Source: JAKFDI01 sp036676235 (lineage in GTDB: Bacteria; Pseudomonadota; Gammaproteobacteria; Burkholderiales; Burkholderiaceae_C). From it: a stretch of DNA of 64,000 nucleotides. The stretch's first letter is position 1. Every line of letters starts with the position of its first letter. The notes under the pieces were generated by a model. It saw only the letters and a program-made list of their open reading frames with translations, was not told the origin of the DNA and did no database searches. Location of the stretch: positions 21,197-85,196 of the forward strand of contig JAKFDI010000110.1 in NCBI GenBank assembly GCA_036676235.1, in the 5' to 3' direction. The position numbers were made by a program, and so were the translations under genes. Below, piece after piece: positions 23,278 through 32,944 of this stretch.

Positions 23278-24198
23278 TCAATGAGCGAAGCGTTCATCGG
23301 CCCCGACATTCGCCACCAGAAAGTCCAGCACCACCCGCACCCGCGTCGGCAGCCGCTCCACCTTGCCGAGGTACACCGCATGAACGGGCGACGCATCCAT
23401 CGGGTTGTACTTTTCCAGCACGGCGACGAGCCGCCCCGCGTCGAGATCGTGTTGCACCTGATAGCGCGACAGCCGCGCCAAGCCGGCGCCGGCAATGGCG
23501 AGCTGGCGCATGGTCTCGCCGTCGCTGGTGCGCACGCTGCCGCGCACCGGCACGTCGACTGCGCGGCCCGCCACCTTGAACGGCCAGTCGGGCACGCGGC
23601 GGCGGTAGCTGAAGTCCAGGCGCTGGTGGGTTTCCAGGTCCTGCGGCTTGCGCGGGGTGCCGTGGCGCGCCAAGTAACCGGGCGAGGCGACGACGACCTG
23701 CGTGGTCTCGCCGAGGCGCCGCGCGATCAGGTCAGACGGTGGCAGCGGACCCCAGCGGATGGCGATGTCGGCGCGTTCGTCCATGAGGTCGACGACACGG
23801 TCGGTCAGCGCAATGTCGAGCGTGATCTGCGGGTGCTGCTCGATGAATCGCGGCACGAGCGGCACCAGCACCTGCATGCCGACGCCGCGGCTGGTGTTGA
23901 TGCTCACGCGCCCGCGCGGCGTGGCGGCGGCGGCGGCGCTGCGCTCGGCCTCGTCCATGTCGGCCAGCACGCGCACGCTGCGCTGGTGGAACTGCTCGCC
24001 CTCGGGTGTGAGCTGCAGCTTGCGTGTGGAGCGGTGCACGAGCTGTGTGCCGAGCCGGGCCTCGAGCCGGCTGATGAGCTTGCTGATGGCCGAGGGCGTC
24101 ATGCCCAGCACGCGCGCCGCGGCGGAGAAGCCACCGCGTTCGACCACCTGCACGAAGGCTTCCATCTCGCCGGAGCGGTTGACGTCGATGCGGGGCAT
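23278..24198 (-). CDS. LysR-family transcriptional regulator
   Basis: 306 residues. The HTH reads ERGGFSAAARVLGMTPSAIS, with KLISRLEARLGTQLVHRSTR following. The effector domain starts near residue 92 (GRVSINTSRGVGMQVLVPLV). It belongs to the same broad CrgA-like class as the regulator at 18768 but is clearly a different protein. It lies upstream of the SDR gene on one strand and is divergent from the aldo/keto reductase at 24541, with a repeat cluster in between. Either neighbour may be its target. Confidence 0.92.
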   Translation of the reverse strand: MPRIDVNRSGEMEAFVQVVERGGFSAAARVLGMTPSAISKLISRLEARLGTQLVHRSTRKLQLTPEGEQFHQRSVRVLADMDEAERSAAAAATPRGRVSINTSRGVGMQVLVPLVPRFIEQHPQITLDIALTDRVVDLMDERADIAIRWGPLPPSDLIARRLGETTQVVVASPGYLARHGTPRKPQDLETHQRLDFSYRRRVPDWPFKVAGRAVDVPVRGSVRTSDGETMRQLAIAGAGLARLSRYQVQHDLDAGRLVAVLEKYNPMDASPVHAVYLGKVERLPTRVRVVLDFLVANVGADERFAH

Positions 24199-24303
24199 GG
24201 CTCGTTCTGGTTATGAATTCAGTTCACAGCTGCAAGTCCGGGCGGCATTCTAGTCATCGTTCCGTCTGGCGGGCAGAGTGCAGGGGAGGCCGGTGCCGCC
24301 CGC

Positions 24304-24452
24304 GCACTTCGATACCTCAGTGCGAACGGTTTTGTTTTCGCCAACCGCCACCCCCGCTCCGTTCGGGCTGAGGTATCGAAGCCCGAACCCGCTCGTCCTG
24401 AGGTACCGAAGGATCGGGCTGAGGTATCGAAGCCCCGGCAGCGCGAACGGTT
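24304..24452. repeat. CTGAGGTATCGAAG palindrome cluster in the gap 24199-24540
   Basis: The copies are CACTTCGATACCTCAGTGCG, GTTCGGGCTGAGGTATCGAA, a variant with GAGGTACCGAAGG, and a final GGGCTGAGGTATCGAAGCCC. They alternate in orientation. The remaining parts of the 342-base gap hold the two divergent promoters and a TGAATTCA palindrome at 24214-24221; no gene is seen. Confidence 0.8.
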
Positions 24453-24540
24453 GATCCGGCACCCAGCGCTGCGGGCACTTGTCGCGCATCACGCACCACT
24501 GCATCACTCATGACCTTTCGTTCAACAAGGAGTCGTTCAC

Positions 24541-25590
24541 ATGGAACACCGCTTTCTCGGCAACTCGGGCTTCAAGGTGCCCGCCCTCGGCTTCGGCGCC
24601 GGCACCTTCGGTGGACAAGGGCCGCTGTTCAGCGCCTGGGGCAAGACGGACGTGGCCGGCGCGCGGCGCATCGTCGACATCTGTCTCGACGCCGGCGTCA
24701 ACCTCTTCGACACGGCGGACGTGTACTCGAACGGCGCATCGGAATCCATCCTCGGCGCGGCGCTCGAAGGGCGGCGGCAGCGCGCCATCATCTCGACCAA
24801 GCTCTCGCTGCGCAGCGGCGATGGGCCGAACGACGTGGGCGCTTCGCGGCACCACCTGATCGAGGCGACGCATGCCGCGCTGAAGCGGCTGGGCACCGAC
24901 CACATCGACATTCTGCAACTGCACGCCTTCGATGCCATGACGCCGATAGAGCAGGTGCTGCGCACGCTCGACGACCTGGTGCGCGCGGGCAAGGTGCGCG
25001 CCATCGGCGTTTCGAACTTTTCGGGATGGCAGCTGATGAAGTCGCTCGCCGCCGCGGACCGGCTGGGGCTGGAGCGCTATGTCGCGAACCAGACCTACTA
25101 CTCGCTGATCGGGCGCGACTACGAATGGGAGCTGATGCCGCTCGGGCTTGACCAAGGCGTGGGCGCCATCGTCTGGAGCCCGCTGGGCTGGGGCCGCCTC
25201 ACGGGCAAGCTGCGGCGCGGCCAGCCGCTGCCCGCCGGCAGCCGCCTGCACGAGACCGCGGGCTTCGCGCCGCCGACCGATGAGGAACGGCTGTATCGCG
25301 TGGTCGAGGTGATGGACATCGTGGCGCAGGAAACCGGCAAGACGCTGCCGCAGATCGCCATCAACTGGCTGCTGCAGCGGCCGACCGTGGCCAGCGTGCT
25401 GATCGGCGCGCGCGACGAAGCGCAACTGACGCAGAACCTCGGGGCGCTGGGTTGGCAGCTCAGCGCGGACCAGATGGCCCGGCTTGACCAGGCGAGCGCG
25501 GTGACGCCGCCCTATCCGTACTACCCGTACTGGAACGGGCAGTTCGCGGAACGCAGTCCGGTGGCGGTGCCCGTGGCTCAGGGCGCCTGA
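24541..25590 (+). CDS. Aldo/keto reductase
   Basis: 349 residues, TIM-barrel NADPH-dependent carbonyl reductase. The tetrad is D57 and Y62 in FDTADVYSNG, K87 in STKLSL and H128 in LQLHAF. GVSNFSGWQL and the C-terminal VLIGARDEAQLTQNLGA match the AKR family that includes YajO/YghZ-like members. CAAGGAG lies about ten bases before the ATG. It is 129 bases upstream of the ROK gene, same strand, so it could feed the sugar operon, but the gap leaves this open. Confidence 0.9.
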   Translation: MEHRFLGNSGFKVPALGFGAGTFGGQGPLFSAWGKTDVAGARRIVDICLDAGVNLFDTADVYSNGASESILGAALEGRRQRAIISTKLSLRSGDGPNDVGASRHHLIEATHAALKRLGTDHIDILQLHAFDAMTPIEQVLRTLDDLVRAGKVRAIGVSNFSGWQLMKSLAAADRLGLERYVANQTYYSLIGRDYEWELMPLGLDQGVGAIVWSPLGWGRLTGKLRRGQPLPAGSRLHETAGFAPPTDEERLYRVVEVMDIVAQETGKTLPQIAINWLLQRPTVASVLIGARDEAQLTQNLGALGWQLSADQMARLDQASAVTPPYPYYPYWNGQFAERSPVAVPVAQGA

Positions 25591-25719
25591 TGAACGAAAG
25601 CCACTTAGGCCTGGAACGGGTCTAAGTTCGATCTTGTCAGGCCGAACTGGGCCTTCTACGATCGTCTTCAACCACGCCACGATGCCACACAGAGCGAGCG
25701 CCGGCGGGACAGGAGACAC

Positions 25720-26922
25720 ATGGATCGTTGGAAGGAGCTCACCGCGAGCGAGATCACGCTGCTCGACCACGTGTTCTGGTCGAGCCGCATCTCGCGCGAG
25801 CGTCTGGCGACCGGCTCGGCCTTCTCCAAGAGCCGGGCCAATGCCGCGGTGGCCGGCATGCTGGAGCAGGGCGTGCTCGAAGCCTCCGGGGAGCAGGTGG
25901 CCACCGGCGGGCGCCGCGCCGAGACGCTGCGCCTGAGCCCCGGGCTTGGCGTGCTGCTGAGCGTGGCGTTCGGCGCCACCGGCCTCGAGGTGGGCGTGCT
26001 CGCACCCGATCTGCAGGTGCTCGCGCATCACAGCGAGCCGGCCGACGTGCGCGACGGCCCCGGCATCGTGCTCTCGCGCGTTCGGGCGTTGATGCGCGAC
26101 CTGCTGGCGACATGCGGCATGCGCGCGCGCGACGTGATCGCCATCGGCATCGGCGTGCCCGGCCCGGTGGACTTCGAGTCAGGCCAACTCGTCAACCCGC
26201 CGCTGATGCCCGAGTGGGACGCCTACTCCATACGCGACGACCTGCACGCCGAGTACAGCGCGCCGGTGTTCGTCGACAACGACGTCAACGTGATGGCGCT
26301 CGGCGAGCTGTGGCGTTTGCAGCGCAGCCTGCCGAACTTCCTCGTCATCAAGGTGGGCACGGGCATCGGCTGCGGCATCGTCTGCCACGGGCAGGTGTAC
26401 CGCGGTGCAAACGGCTCGGCCGGCGACGTGGGCCACATCTGCGTGGACCCCGCCGGGCCGCGCTGCCACTGCGGCAACCTCGGCTGCGTGGAGATGATGG
26501 CGGCGGGGCCGGCCATTGCGGCTGCGGCCGCCGAGGCCGCGCAGGGCGGGCGCAGCGCCTTGCTCGCGCAGATGCTGGCCGAGCGCGGGGCACTGCGTCT
26601 GCAGGATGTGGCGCAAGCCAGCCGCGCCGGCGACGCGGCGGCGAACGCCATCGTGCAGCGCTCGGGTGCGCTGATCGGCCAGATGCTGGCCTCGGTGGTG
26701 AACTTCTACAACCCATCGCATGTGTTCATCGGCGGCGGCATCCAGCGCATCGGGCCGCTGTTTCTGGCGGCGGTGCGGCAAAGTGTCTATCACCGCTCGC
26801 TGGCGCTGTCGACGCGGCATCTGGACATCCAGTACACGCCGCTCGGCGAACGCGCCGGCCTCATCGGCGCGGGTGTGCTGGCGATGCAGGAAAGCCTGAA
26901 GCTGCGCGAGGTGGCGCGATGA
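25720..26922 (+). CDS. ROK-family transcriptional regulator
   Basis: 400 residues. Residues 1-70 are a winged helix (HVFWSSRISRERLATGSAFS). Residues 75-395 are the ROK kinase-like fold: GIGVPGPVD at 143-151, DNDVN with D188 at the catalytic position, KVGTGIGCGI at the phosphate loop, and zinc ligands H239, C249, C251, C256 in CHCGNLGC. NagC/XylR-type ROK repressors sense sugars. It is the first gene of a sugar-transport operon and overlaps the ATPase gene by four bases, so it is probably an auto-regulated local controller. Confidence 0.92.
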   Translation: MDRWKELTASEITLLDHVFWSSRISRERLATGSAFSKSRANAAVAGMLEQGVLEASGEQVATGGRRAETLRLSPGLGVLLSVAFGATGLEVGVLAPDLQVLAHHSEPADVRDGPGIVLSRVRALMRDLLATCGMRARDVIAIGIGVPGPVDFESGQLVNPPLMPEWDAYSIRDDLHAEYSAPVFVDNDVNVMALGELWRLQRSLPNFLVIKVGTGIGCGIVCHGQVYRGANGSAGDVGHICVDPAGPRCHCGNLGCVEMMAAGPAIAAAAAEAAQGGRSALLAQMLAERGALRLQDVAQASRAGDAAANAIVQRSGALIGQMLASVVNFYNPSHVFIGGGIQRIGPLFLAAVRQSVYHRSLALSTRHLDIQYTPLGERAGLIGAGVLAMQESLKLREVAR

Positions 26923-28409
26923 ACTCAGCTTTGGAGTTTCGCGGCATCGAGAAGAGCTTCGGCCCGGTGCAAGTGCTACATGGCGTGAGCTTCGACCTGG
27001 CGCCGGGCCGCATGTACGGCCTGCTGGGCGAGAACGGCGCGGGCAAGTCCACGCTGATGAAGATCGCATCCGGCTATGAAGCGCCGAGCGGCGGCGAACT
27101 GCGTGTCGACGGCCGGCCGGTGCGCTTCGACGGCTCGCGCGCGGCCGAAGCCGAGGGCATCGTGCTCATCCACCAGGAGTTCAACCTGGCGGAAGACCTG
27201 AGCGTGGCCCAGAACATCTTTCTCGGCCACGAGAAGAAGCGCGGCTGGTGGCTGGACGACACGGCGATGCGCGCGGACGCGGCGGAGGTGCTGCAGCAGG
27301 TGGGTCTTGCGGTCGACCCCGACACGCCGGTGCGCCGCCTCATCGTGGCCGAGAAGCAATTGGTGGAGATCGCCAAGGCGCTGTCGCGCCGCGCGCGCTT
27401 GCTCATCATGGACGAGCCCACCGCCACGCTGACCCCCGGCGAGACCGAGCGCCTGTTCGCGCTGATGACGCGGCTGCGCGCCGAGGGCGTGACCATCGTC
27501 TACATCTCGCACCGGCTCGACGAGGTGGAACACATCACCGACGAGGTGATCGTGATGCGCGACGGCCGCTTCGTCGCGCGAGACGCCACGGCGAATGTGT
27601 CGCGCCAGCAGATGGCCAACCTGATGGTGGGGCGCGAGCTGTCAGACCTGTTCCCGCCGAAGGTGCCCGTCGCCGATGCCGGCGCGCCGCCGCTGCTGCG
27701 GGTCGAAGGTTTCAGCGTGCCGGGCTGGGCCGAGGACGTGAGCTTCGAGCTGCGCCCCGGCGAGATTCTCGGCTTCGCCGGGTTGGTGGGTGCCGGGCGC
27801 ACGGAGCTGTTCGAGGGGCTCTTGGGTCTGCGCCCACACCGCGGCGGCAAGGTGCAGATCGAAGGCCGGGCGATGCGCCTGCGCAGCCCGCGCGAGGCGG
27901 CGGATCACGGGCTCACGTATCTCAGCGAAGACCGCAAGGGCAAGGGCCTGCACATGGAGTTCGGCATGGCCGAGAACCTGACGCTCATGCACCTCGCGCA
28001 CTTCGCGCGGCCGTGGCTGCATGGGCGCGACGAGCGCGCGGCGCTCGAAGCGGCGGTGGCGGAGTTCGGCATTCGCACCGGCTCGTTGTCACTGCGCGCC
28101 TCGTCGCTGTCAGGCGGCAACCAGCAGAAGCTCGCGCTCGCCAAGGTGCTGCAGCCGAGGCCCCGCGTCGTGGTGCTCGACGAACCCACACGCGGCGTCG
28201 ACGTGGGCGCCAAGCGCGACATCTATTTCCTGATCCGCAAGCTGGCGGATCAAGGCTGCGGCGTGATCGTGATCTCGTCGGAGCTGATCGAGCTGATCGG
28301 CTTGTGCCACCGCGTGGCGGTGATGCGCGGCGGGCGGGTGCAGGCAACCTTGAGTGCCGACCAACTGACTGAAGAGGAGCTGATCCGCCATGCGACGGAT
28401 GTGCATTGA
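26919..28409 (+). CDS. Ribose-type sugar ABC importer, double ATPase (RbsA-like)
   Basis: 496 residues with two nucleotide-binding halves. Half one has GENGAGKST and LLIMDEPTATL. Half two has the degenerate loop GLVGAGRTE, the signature LSGGNQQK and VVLDEPTRGVD. This CUT2 layout is specific to pentose, galactose or inositol importers. The ATG at 26919 overlaps the ROK stop (ATGA). Its stop is followed at once by the hairpin-rich spacer at 28411. Confidence 0.95.
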   Translation: MNSALEFRGIEKSFGPVQVLHGVSFDLAPGRMYGLLGENGAGKSTLMKIASGYEAPSGGELRVDGRPVRFDGSRAAEAEGIVLIHQEFNLAEDLSVAQNIFLGHEKKRGWWLDDTAMRADAAEVLQQVGLAVDPDTPVRRLIVAEKQLVEIAKALSRRARLLIMDEPTATLTPGETERLFALMTRLRAEGVTIVYISHRLDEVEHITDEVIVMRDGRFVARDATANVSRQQMANLMVGRELSDLFPPKVPVADAGAPPLLRVEGFSVPGWAEDVSFELRPGEILGFAGLVGAGRTELFEGLLGLRPHRGGKVQIEGRAMRLRSPREAADHGLTYLSEDRKGKGLHMEFGMAENLTLMHLAHFARPWLHGRDERAALEAAVAEFGIRTGSLSLRASSLSGGNQQKLALAKVLQPRPRVVVLDEPTRGVDVGAKRDIYFLIRKLADQGCGVIVISSELIELIGLCHRVAVMRGGRVQATLSADQLTEEELIRHATDVH

Positions 28410-28410
28410 C

Positions 28411-28616
28411 TCCCTCTCCCCCCATGGGGGAGACGGTGGAGGTGAGGGGGCTACGGCGAACTCCGGTGCTCCGGGGGGCGCCTGGCTGCGCGGGTCACCA
28501 CACCCCAACCTCCCACGGCACGGCTTGCAAGCCGTGCCGGCTACGGCGGGACATCCGTGCGCAGGCACGGATGTCGATTCCCGCCTTCGCCTCACCGCAA
28601 GCGGGAGAGGGAGGAA
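28411..28616. repeat. Hairpin-rich spacer inside the sugar importer operon
   Basis: In about 200 bases I count four palindromes: a GGGAGAGGG-family copy at 28411-28450, a perfect 22-bp palindrome at 28517-28538 centred on TTGCAA, a 10-bp-stem hairpin at 28551-28574 (ACATCCGTGC/GCACGGATGT), and a second family copy near 28582-28616. It separates the ATPase and permease genes and carries no gene. Confidence 0.75.
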
Positions 28617-28643
28617 CACCGGCGCTTGGAGGCGCATCGCCGC

Positions 28644-29642
28644 ATGAACGAGGCCGCCTCCACATCCGCCCCCCGCCGGCACAGCCGCGCCTGGGACCGT
28701 CTCCACGGCTTCGGCCCAGTGCTCGGCCTCGTGCTGCTGTGCATCGCCGGCACGCTGCTCAACAGCGAGTTCGCCACCCTTGGCAACGCGATGAACGTGC
28801 TCACCCGCACCGCCTTCATCGGCATCATCGCCGTGGGCATGTGCTTCGTCATCATCTCCGGCGGCATCGACCTGTCGGTCGGGTCGATGGCGGCGCTGAT
28901 CGCGGGCTGCGTGATCCTGCTGATGAACGCGCTCGCGCCGAGAGGCTGGCCACCCGTTGCCATCGTCGCGGCCGGCATGGTGTTCGCCGTGTGCCTTGGT
29001 GCGGTCTTCGGCTTCGCGCACGGCGTGCTCATCACGCGCGGGCGTATCGAGCCCTTCATCGTGACGCTGGGCACGCTCGGCATCTTCCGCGCGTTCCTCA
29101 CCTGGTTTGCCGACGGCGGCGCGATCACGCTCGACAACGCGCTGGCCGACGCCTACAGCCCCGTCTACTACGCGAGCCTGCTGGGCGTGCCGGTGCCGGT
29201 GTGGATCTTCGCGCTGGTCGCCGTCGCAGGCGGCGTGATCCTCAACCGCACCGCCTTCGGCCGCTACGTGCAGGCCATCGGCTCCAACGAACAGGTGGCG
29301 CGCTACGCGGCGGTGAACGTCGACCGCATCAAGACCGGCACCTACACGCTGCTGGGCGGGTGCGTGGGCGTGGCGACGCTGCTGTACGTGCCGCGCCTGG
29401 GCTCGGCTTCGCCGACCACCGGGCTGCTGTGGGAACTGGAAGCGATCGCTGCCGTGATCGTCGGCGGTACCGCGCTGCGCGGCGGCGCCGGCAGCGTGGC
29501 CGGCACCGTGGTGGGTGCGGTGCTGCTCTCGGTCATCAGCAACATCCTCAATCTCACCAACATCATCAGCGTCTATCTCAATGCCGCGGTGCAGGGCTTC
29601 GTGATCGTCGTCGTGGCCTTCACCCAGCGCAGGCGGCCATAG
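28644..29642 (+). CDS. Ribose-type sugar ABC importer, permease (RbsC-like)
   Basis: 332 residues with eight to ten hydrophobic segments. Family marks are SGGIDLSVGSMAAL after the third segment, GRIEPFIVTLGT, and AVIVGGTALRGGAGSV near the C-terminus. The ATG at 28644 (MNEAASTSAP) follows CTTGGAGGCG. It pairs with the RbsA-like ATPase. The spacer upstream may set a lower or separate expression level than for the ATPase. Confidence 0.93.
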   Translation: MNEAASTSAPRRHSRAWDRLHGFGPVLGLVLLCIAGTLLNSEFATLGNAMNVLTRTAFIGIIAVGMCFVIISGGIDLSVGSMAALIAGCVILLMNALAPRGWPPVAIVAAGMVFAVCLGAVFGFAHGVLITRGRIEPFIVTLGTLGIFRAFLTWFADGGAITLDNALADAYSPVYYASLLGVPVPVWIFALVAVAGGVILNRTAFGRYVQAIGSNEQVARYAAVNVDRIKTGTYTLLGGCVGVATLLYVPRLGSASPTTGLLWELEAIAAVIVGGTALRGGAGSVAGTVVGAVLLSVISNILNLTNIISVYLNAAVQGFVIVVVAFTQRRRP

Positions 29643-29685
29643 AAGCCGTCACCGTTCACTTCACTCACCCCCAAGGAGACATCAC

Positions 29686-30651
29686 ATGAACATCCGCTCC
29701 CGTCTGCTCACCCTGGCGCTCGCCGCCGGCACGGCATTCGCCGTGACCACAGTCCACGCGCAGGACAAGAAGGTCAACCTCGGCGTCGCCATCCCCGCGG
29801 CCACGCACGCTTTCACCGCCGGCATCGTGTTCTGGGCCAACCAGGCCAAGAAAGATCTGGAGAAAGCGCACCCGAACCTGAAGGTGACGGTCAAGACCGC
29901 GAGCGGTGCGCCGCAGCAGGCCAACCAACTGCAGGACCTGCTCACGGCCACCAAGATCGACACGCTGGTGATCTTCCCCTTCGAGTCGGCCGCGCTCACC
30001 CGGCCGGTGGCGCAAGCCAAGGCCAAGGGCGTGTACGTGACGGTGGTCGACCGGGGCCTCACCGACACCAGCGCGCAGGACGCCTACGTCTCGGGCGACA
30101 ACACCGCCTTCGGCCGCATCCCGGCCGAGTACCTGGTGAAGAAGCTGGGCGGCAAGGGCAACATCGTCGCGCTGCGCGGCATTCCGACCACCATCGACAA
30201 CGAGCGCATGGATGCGTTCAAGGCGGTGATCGACAAGCACCCCGGCATCAAGCTGCTCGACGCCAAGCACGGCAACTGGAACCGCGACGACGCCTTCAAG
30301 GTGATGCAGGACTACCTGACGCGCTTCAAGGACATCGACGCCGTCTGGGCGGCCGACGACGACATGGCCGTGGGCGTGCTCAAAGCCATCGAACAGGCCG
30401 ACCGCAAGGACATCAAGATCGTGTTCGGCGGCGCCGGCATGAAAAGCATGATCAAGACGCTGATGGACGGCAGCAACCCGCTGATCCAGGCCAACGTGTC
30501 GTACTCGCCGAAGTTCATGTACGACGCGATCAAGCTCACCGCCGAGGCGCGGCTCAAGGGCGAGAAGCTGCCGCCCAACACCATCATCCCGTCGGTGCTC
30601 ATCACCAAGGAAAACGCGAAGGACTTCTACTTCCCGGATTCGCCGTTCTGA
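29686..30651 (+). CDS. Periplasmic sugar-binding protein (RbsB-like)
   Basis: 321 residues with a Sec signal ending near VHA-QD (about residue 25) and the periplasmic-binding-protein type-1 fold (VNLGVAIPAATHAFTAG, then VWAADDDMAVGVLKAI). CAAGGAGACATC before the ATG is a strong ribosome site, consistent with high expression of binding proteins. The ligand is a monosaccharide or polyol by family; myo-inositol-like ligands are possible given the downstream enzymes. Confidence 0.92.
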   Translation: MNIRSRLLTLALAAGTAFAVTTVHAQDKKVNLGVAIPAATHAFTAGIVFWANQAKKDLEKAHPNLKVTVKTASGAPQQANQLQDLLTATKIDTLVIFPFESAALTRPVAQAKAKGVYVTVVDRGLTDTSAQDAYVSGDNTAFGRIPAEYLVKKLGGKGNIVALRGIPTTIDNERMDAFKAVIDKHPGIKLLDAKHGNWNRDDAFKVMQDYLTRFKDIDAVWAADDDMAVGVLKAIEQADRKDIKIVFGGAGMKSMIKTLMDGSNPLIQANVSYSPKFMYDAIKLTAEARLKGEKLPPNTIIPSVLITKENAKDFYFPDSPF

Positions 30652-30665
30652 TCAGGAGCCACCAG

Positions 30666-31694
30666 ATGCCGCGCCCCATCACCTTGTTCACCGGCCAGTG
30701 GGCCGACCTGCCGCTGGCCGAGCTGGCGCCGCTCGCGAAGCGGATGGGCTACGACGGCCTGGAGCTTGCCTGCTGGGGCGACCACTTCAACGTGCAGGAG
30801 GCGCTGGCTTCGCCCGACTACGTGAAGCGCAAGCGCGAGCTGCTGCAGGACGCCGGCCTGCAGTGCCTCGCCATCGGCAACCACCTGACGGGCCAGGCGG
30901 TGTGCGACCTCATCGACGAGCGCCACCAGGCGATCGTGCCGGCGCACGTGTGGGGCGATGGCGACCCCGAAGGCGTGAGACAGCGCGCCGCGCGCGAGAT
31001 GCAGGACACGGCGCGTGCGGCTGCGTCCTTCGGCGTGAAGACAGTCACCGGTTTCACCGGCTCGTCGATCTGGCATGCCGTGTATGCCTTTCCGCCCACC
31101 TCGAAGGCCTTCATCGACCGCGGCTTTGCCGATTTCGCAACGCGCTGGGCGCCCATCCTCGATGCGTTCGATAAAGAAGACGTGAACTTCGCGCTCGAAG
31201 TGCACCCGACCGAGATCGCCTTCGACATCGCGTCGGCCGAGCGCGCGCTCGAGGCGGTGCAGAACCACACGCGCTTCGGCTTCAACTTCGACCCGAGCCA
31301 CCTCGCCTACCAGGGCGTGGACTACATCCGCTTCATCCGCACGTTCGGCGCGCGCATCTTCAACGCCCACATGAAGGACGTGTGGTGGGGCAAGGGCGAC
31401 GGCACCGTGGGTACCTTCGGCGGGCACACGGCGTTCGGCGATGCGCGCCGCACCTGGGACTTCCGAAGCGTCGGCCGCGGCATGGTCGACTTCGAGTCGC
31501 TGATCGTCGCGCTCAACGACGTGGGCTACGCCGGCCCGCTGAGCGTGGAGTGGGAAGACAGCCGCATGGACCGGGTGCATGGCGCGACCGAGAGCGCCGC
31601 GTTCTGCCGACGGCTCGACTTTCCCGCGGCGGCGGGCGCTTTCGACGCGGCCTTTGACCATGGCCAACAGCCTTCGGGGATGGCCGGCCGATGA
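30666..31694 (+). CDS. Sugar phosphate isomerase/epimerase-like TIM-barrel enzyme
   Basis: 342 residues of the xylose-isomerase-like TIM barrel (AP_endonuc_2 family). GYDGLELACWGDHF near the N-terminus, FALEVHPTE, GFNFDPSHL and FNAHMKDVWWG supply the usual E/D/H metal ligands. Such enzymes next to Gfo/Idh/MocA dehydrogenases epimerise or dehydrate keto-sugars or inosose. It overlaps the following gene in ATGA, showing coupled translation. Substrate unknown. Confidence 0.88.
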   Translation: MPRPITLFTGQWADLPLAELAPLAKRMGYDGLELACWGDHFNVQEALASPDYVKRKRELLQDAGLQCLAIGNHLTGQAVCDLIDERHQAIVPAHVWGDGDPEGVRQRAAREMQDTARAAASFGVKTVTGFTGSSIWHAVYAFPPTSKAFIDRGFADFATRWAPILDAFDKEDVNFALEVHPTEIAFDIASAERALEAVQNHTRFGFNFDPSHLAYQGVDYIRFIRTFGARIFNAHMKDVWWGKGDGTVGTFGGHTAFGDARRTWDFRSVGRGMVDFESLIVALNDVGYAGPLSVEWEDSRMDRVHGATESAAFCRRLDFPAAAGAFDAAFDHGQQPSGMAGR

Positions 31695-32854
31695 ACGCGT
31701 TGATCGCACGCAAGCTTCGCTGCGCCATGGTCGGCGGCGGGCGCGATGCCTTCATCGGCCGCGTGCACCGCCACGCGATGGCACTCGACGGGCAGATCGA
31801 GCTGGTGGCCGGCGCGCTCTCATCGCAGCCGGAGAAGGCGCGCGCATCGGGCCGCGAGCTCGGCCTGCGCGATGAGCGCAACCACGGTTCGTGGCAGGAG
31901 TTGCTGAACCACGAACTCTCGCTGCCGGCCGAGGAGCGCATCGACTTCGTCACCATCGTCACGCCCAACGACCTGCACCACGCGGTGGCGAAAGCCTTCG
32001 TCGAGGCCGGCTTCCATGTGGTGTGCGACAAGCCGCTGGTGCACACCAGCGCGCAGGCCGATGAACTCGTGCGTGCCGTCGCGCAGCGCGGCACCGTGTT
32101 CGCCGTCACCTACAACTACAGCGGCTATCCGATGGTTCGCCAGGCGCGCGAGATGGTGCGCGCCGGTGCCATCGGCAGCATCCGCAAAGTGGTGATGGAG
32201 TACCACCAGGGCTGGCTCGCCACGCAGCTCGAAGGCGGCAACAAGCAGGCCGCCTGGCGCACCGACCCGGCGCGCGCGGGCCTCGGCGGCGCCATCGGCG
32301 ACATCGGCTCACATGCCGAGAACCTGATGACCACCGTCACGGGCCTGGAGATCGAGAGCCTGTGCGCCGACCTGAACGCCTTCGTGCCGGGACGAACACT
32401 CGACGACGACGCCAGCCTGCTGCTGCGCTTTCGTGGCGGCGCACGCGGCGCGCTGCTCGCCTCGCAGATCGAGGCCGGCTGCGAGAACGACATCCGCCTG
32501 CGCGTGTTCGGCAGCAATGGCTACCTCGACTGGCGGCAGGAAGACCCGAACCGCCTGATCCACGCGCCAGTCGATGCGCCGCGGCAGATCCTGACCACCA
32601 ACTCGCCGTGGCTGAGCGAAGCGGCGCGGCGTGCGTGCCGGCTGCCGGCGGGGCACCCGGAAGGCTTTCTGGAAGCCTTCGCCAATGTCTATCTCGGCGT
32701 GGCGGCGGACATCGCCGCGCGCATCTCGGGCCATCCGGCCGACGCGATCGCCGCCGACTACCCGCGCATCGAAGACGGCGCGCGCGGCGTTCGCTTCATC
32801 GAGAAGACGGTCGAATCGGCGGGCAGCGAGCGCAAGTGGACGGCGATGGGGTGA
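31691..32854 (+). CDS. Gfo/Idh/MocA-family oxidoreductase
   Basis: 387 residues. The Rossmann motif is MVGGGRDAFIGRVHR, the nicotinamide-side CDKPLVHTSAQ carries the catalytic-type lysine, and GGAIGDIGSHAENL holds the histidine of the active site. The family oxidises ring hydroxyls of sugars or inositols with NAD(P). Closing the ROK-RbsABC-isomerase operon, it suggests a pathway through a keto-sugar or inosose intermediate. The ATG at 31691 lies in the four-base overlap with the previous gene. Confidence 0.92.
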   Translation: MNALIARKLRCAMVGGGRDAFIGRVHRHAMALDGQIELVAGALSSQPEKARASGRELGLRDERNHGSWQELLNHELSLPAEERIDFVTIVTPNDLHHAVAKAFVEAGFHVVCDKPLVHTSAQADELVRAVAQRGTVFAVTYNYSGYPMVRQAREMVRAGAIGSIRKVVMEYHQGWLATQLEGGNKQAAWRTDPARAGLGGAIGDIGSHAENLMTTVTGLEIESLCADLNAFVPGRTLDDDASLLLRFRGGARGALLASQIEAGCENDIRLRVFGSNGYLDWRQEDPNRLIHAPVDAPRQILTTNSPWLSEAARRACRLPAGHPEGFLEAFANVYLGVAADIAARISGHPADAIAADYPRIEDGARGVRFIEKTVESAGSERKWTAMG

Positions 32855-32944
32855 TGCCGGTTCGCGAGCGGCGATGAGTGCGTGCGCGTCTTCGACAGTG
32901 CGGCCGATGCGGCGGCGGAATCCAGTCTCGACAGCGACGCATTG

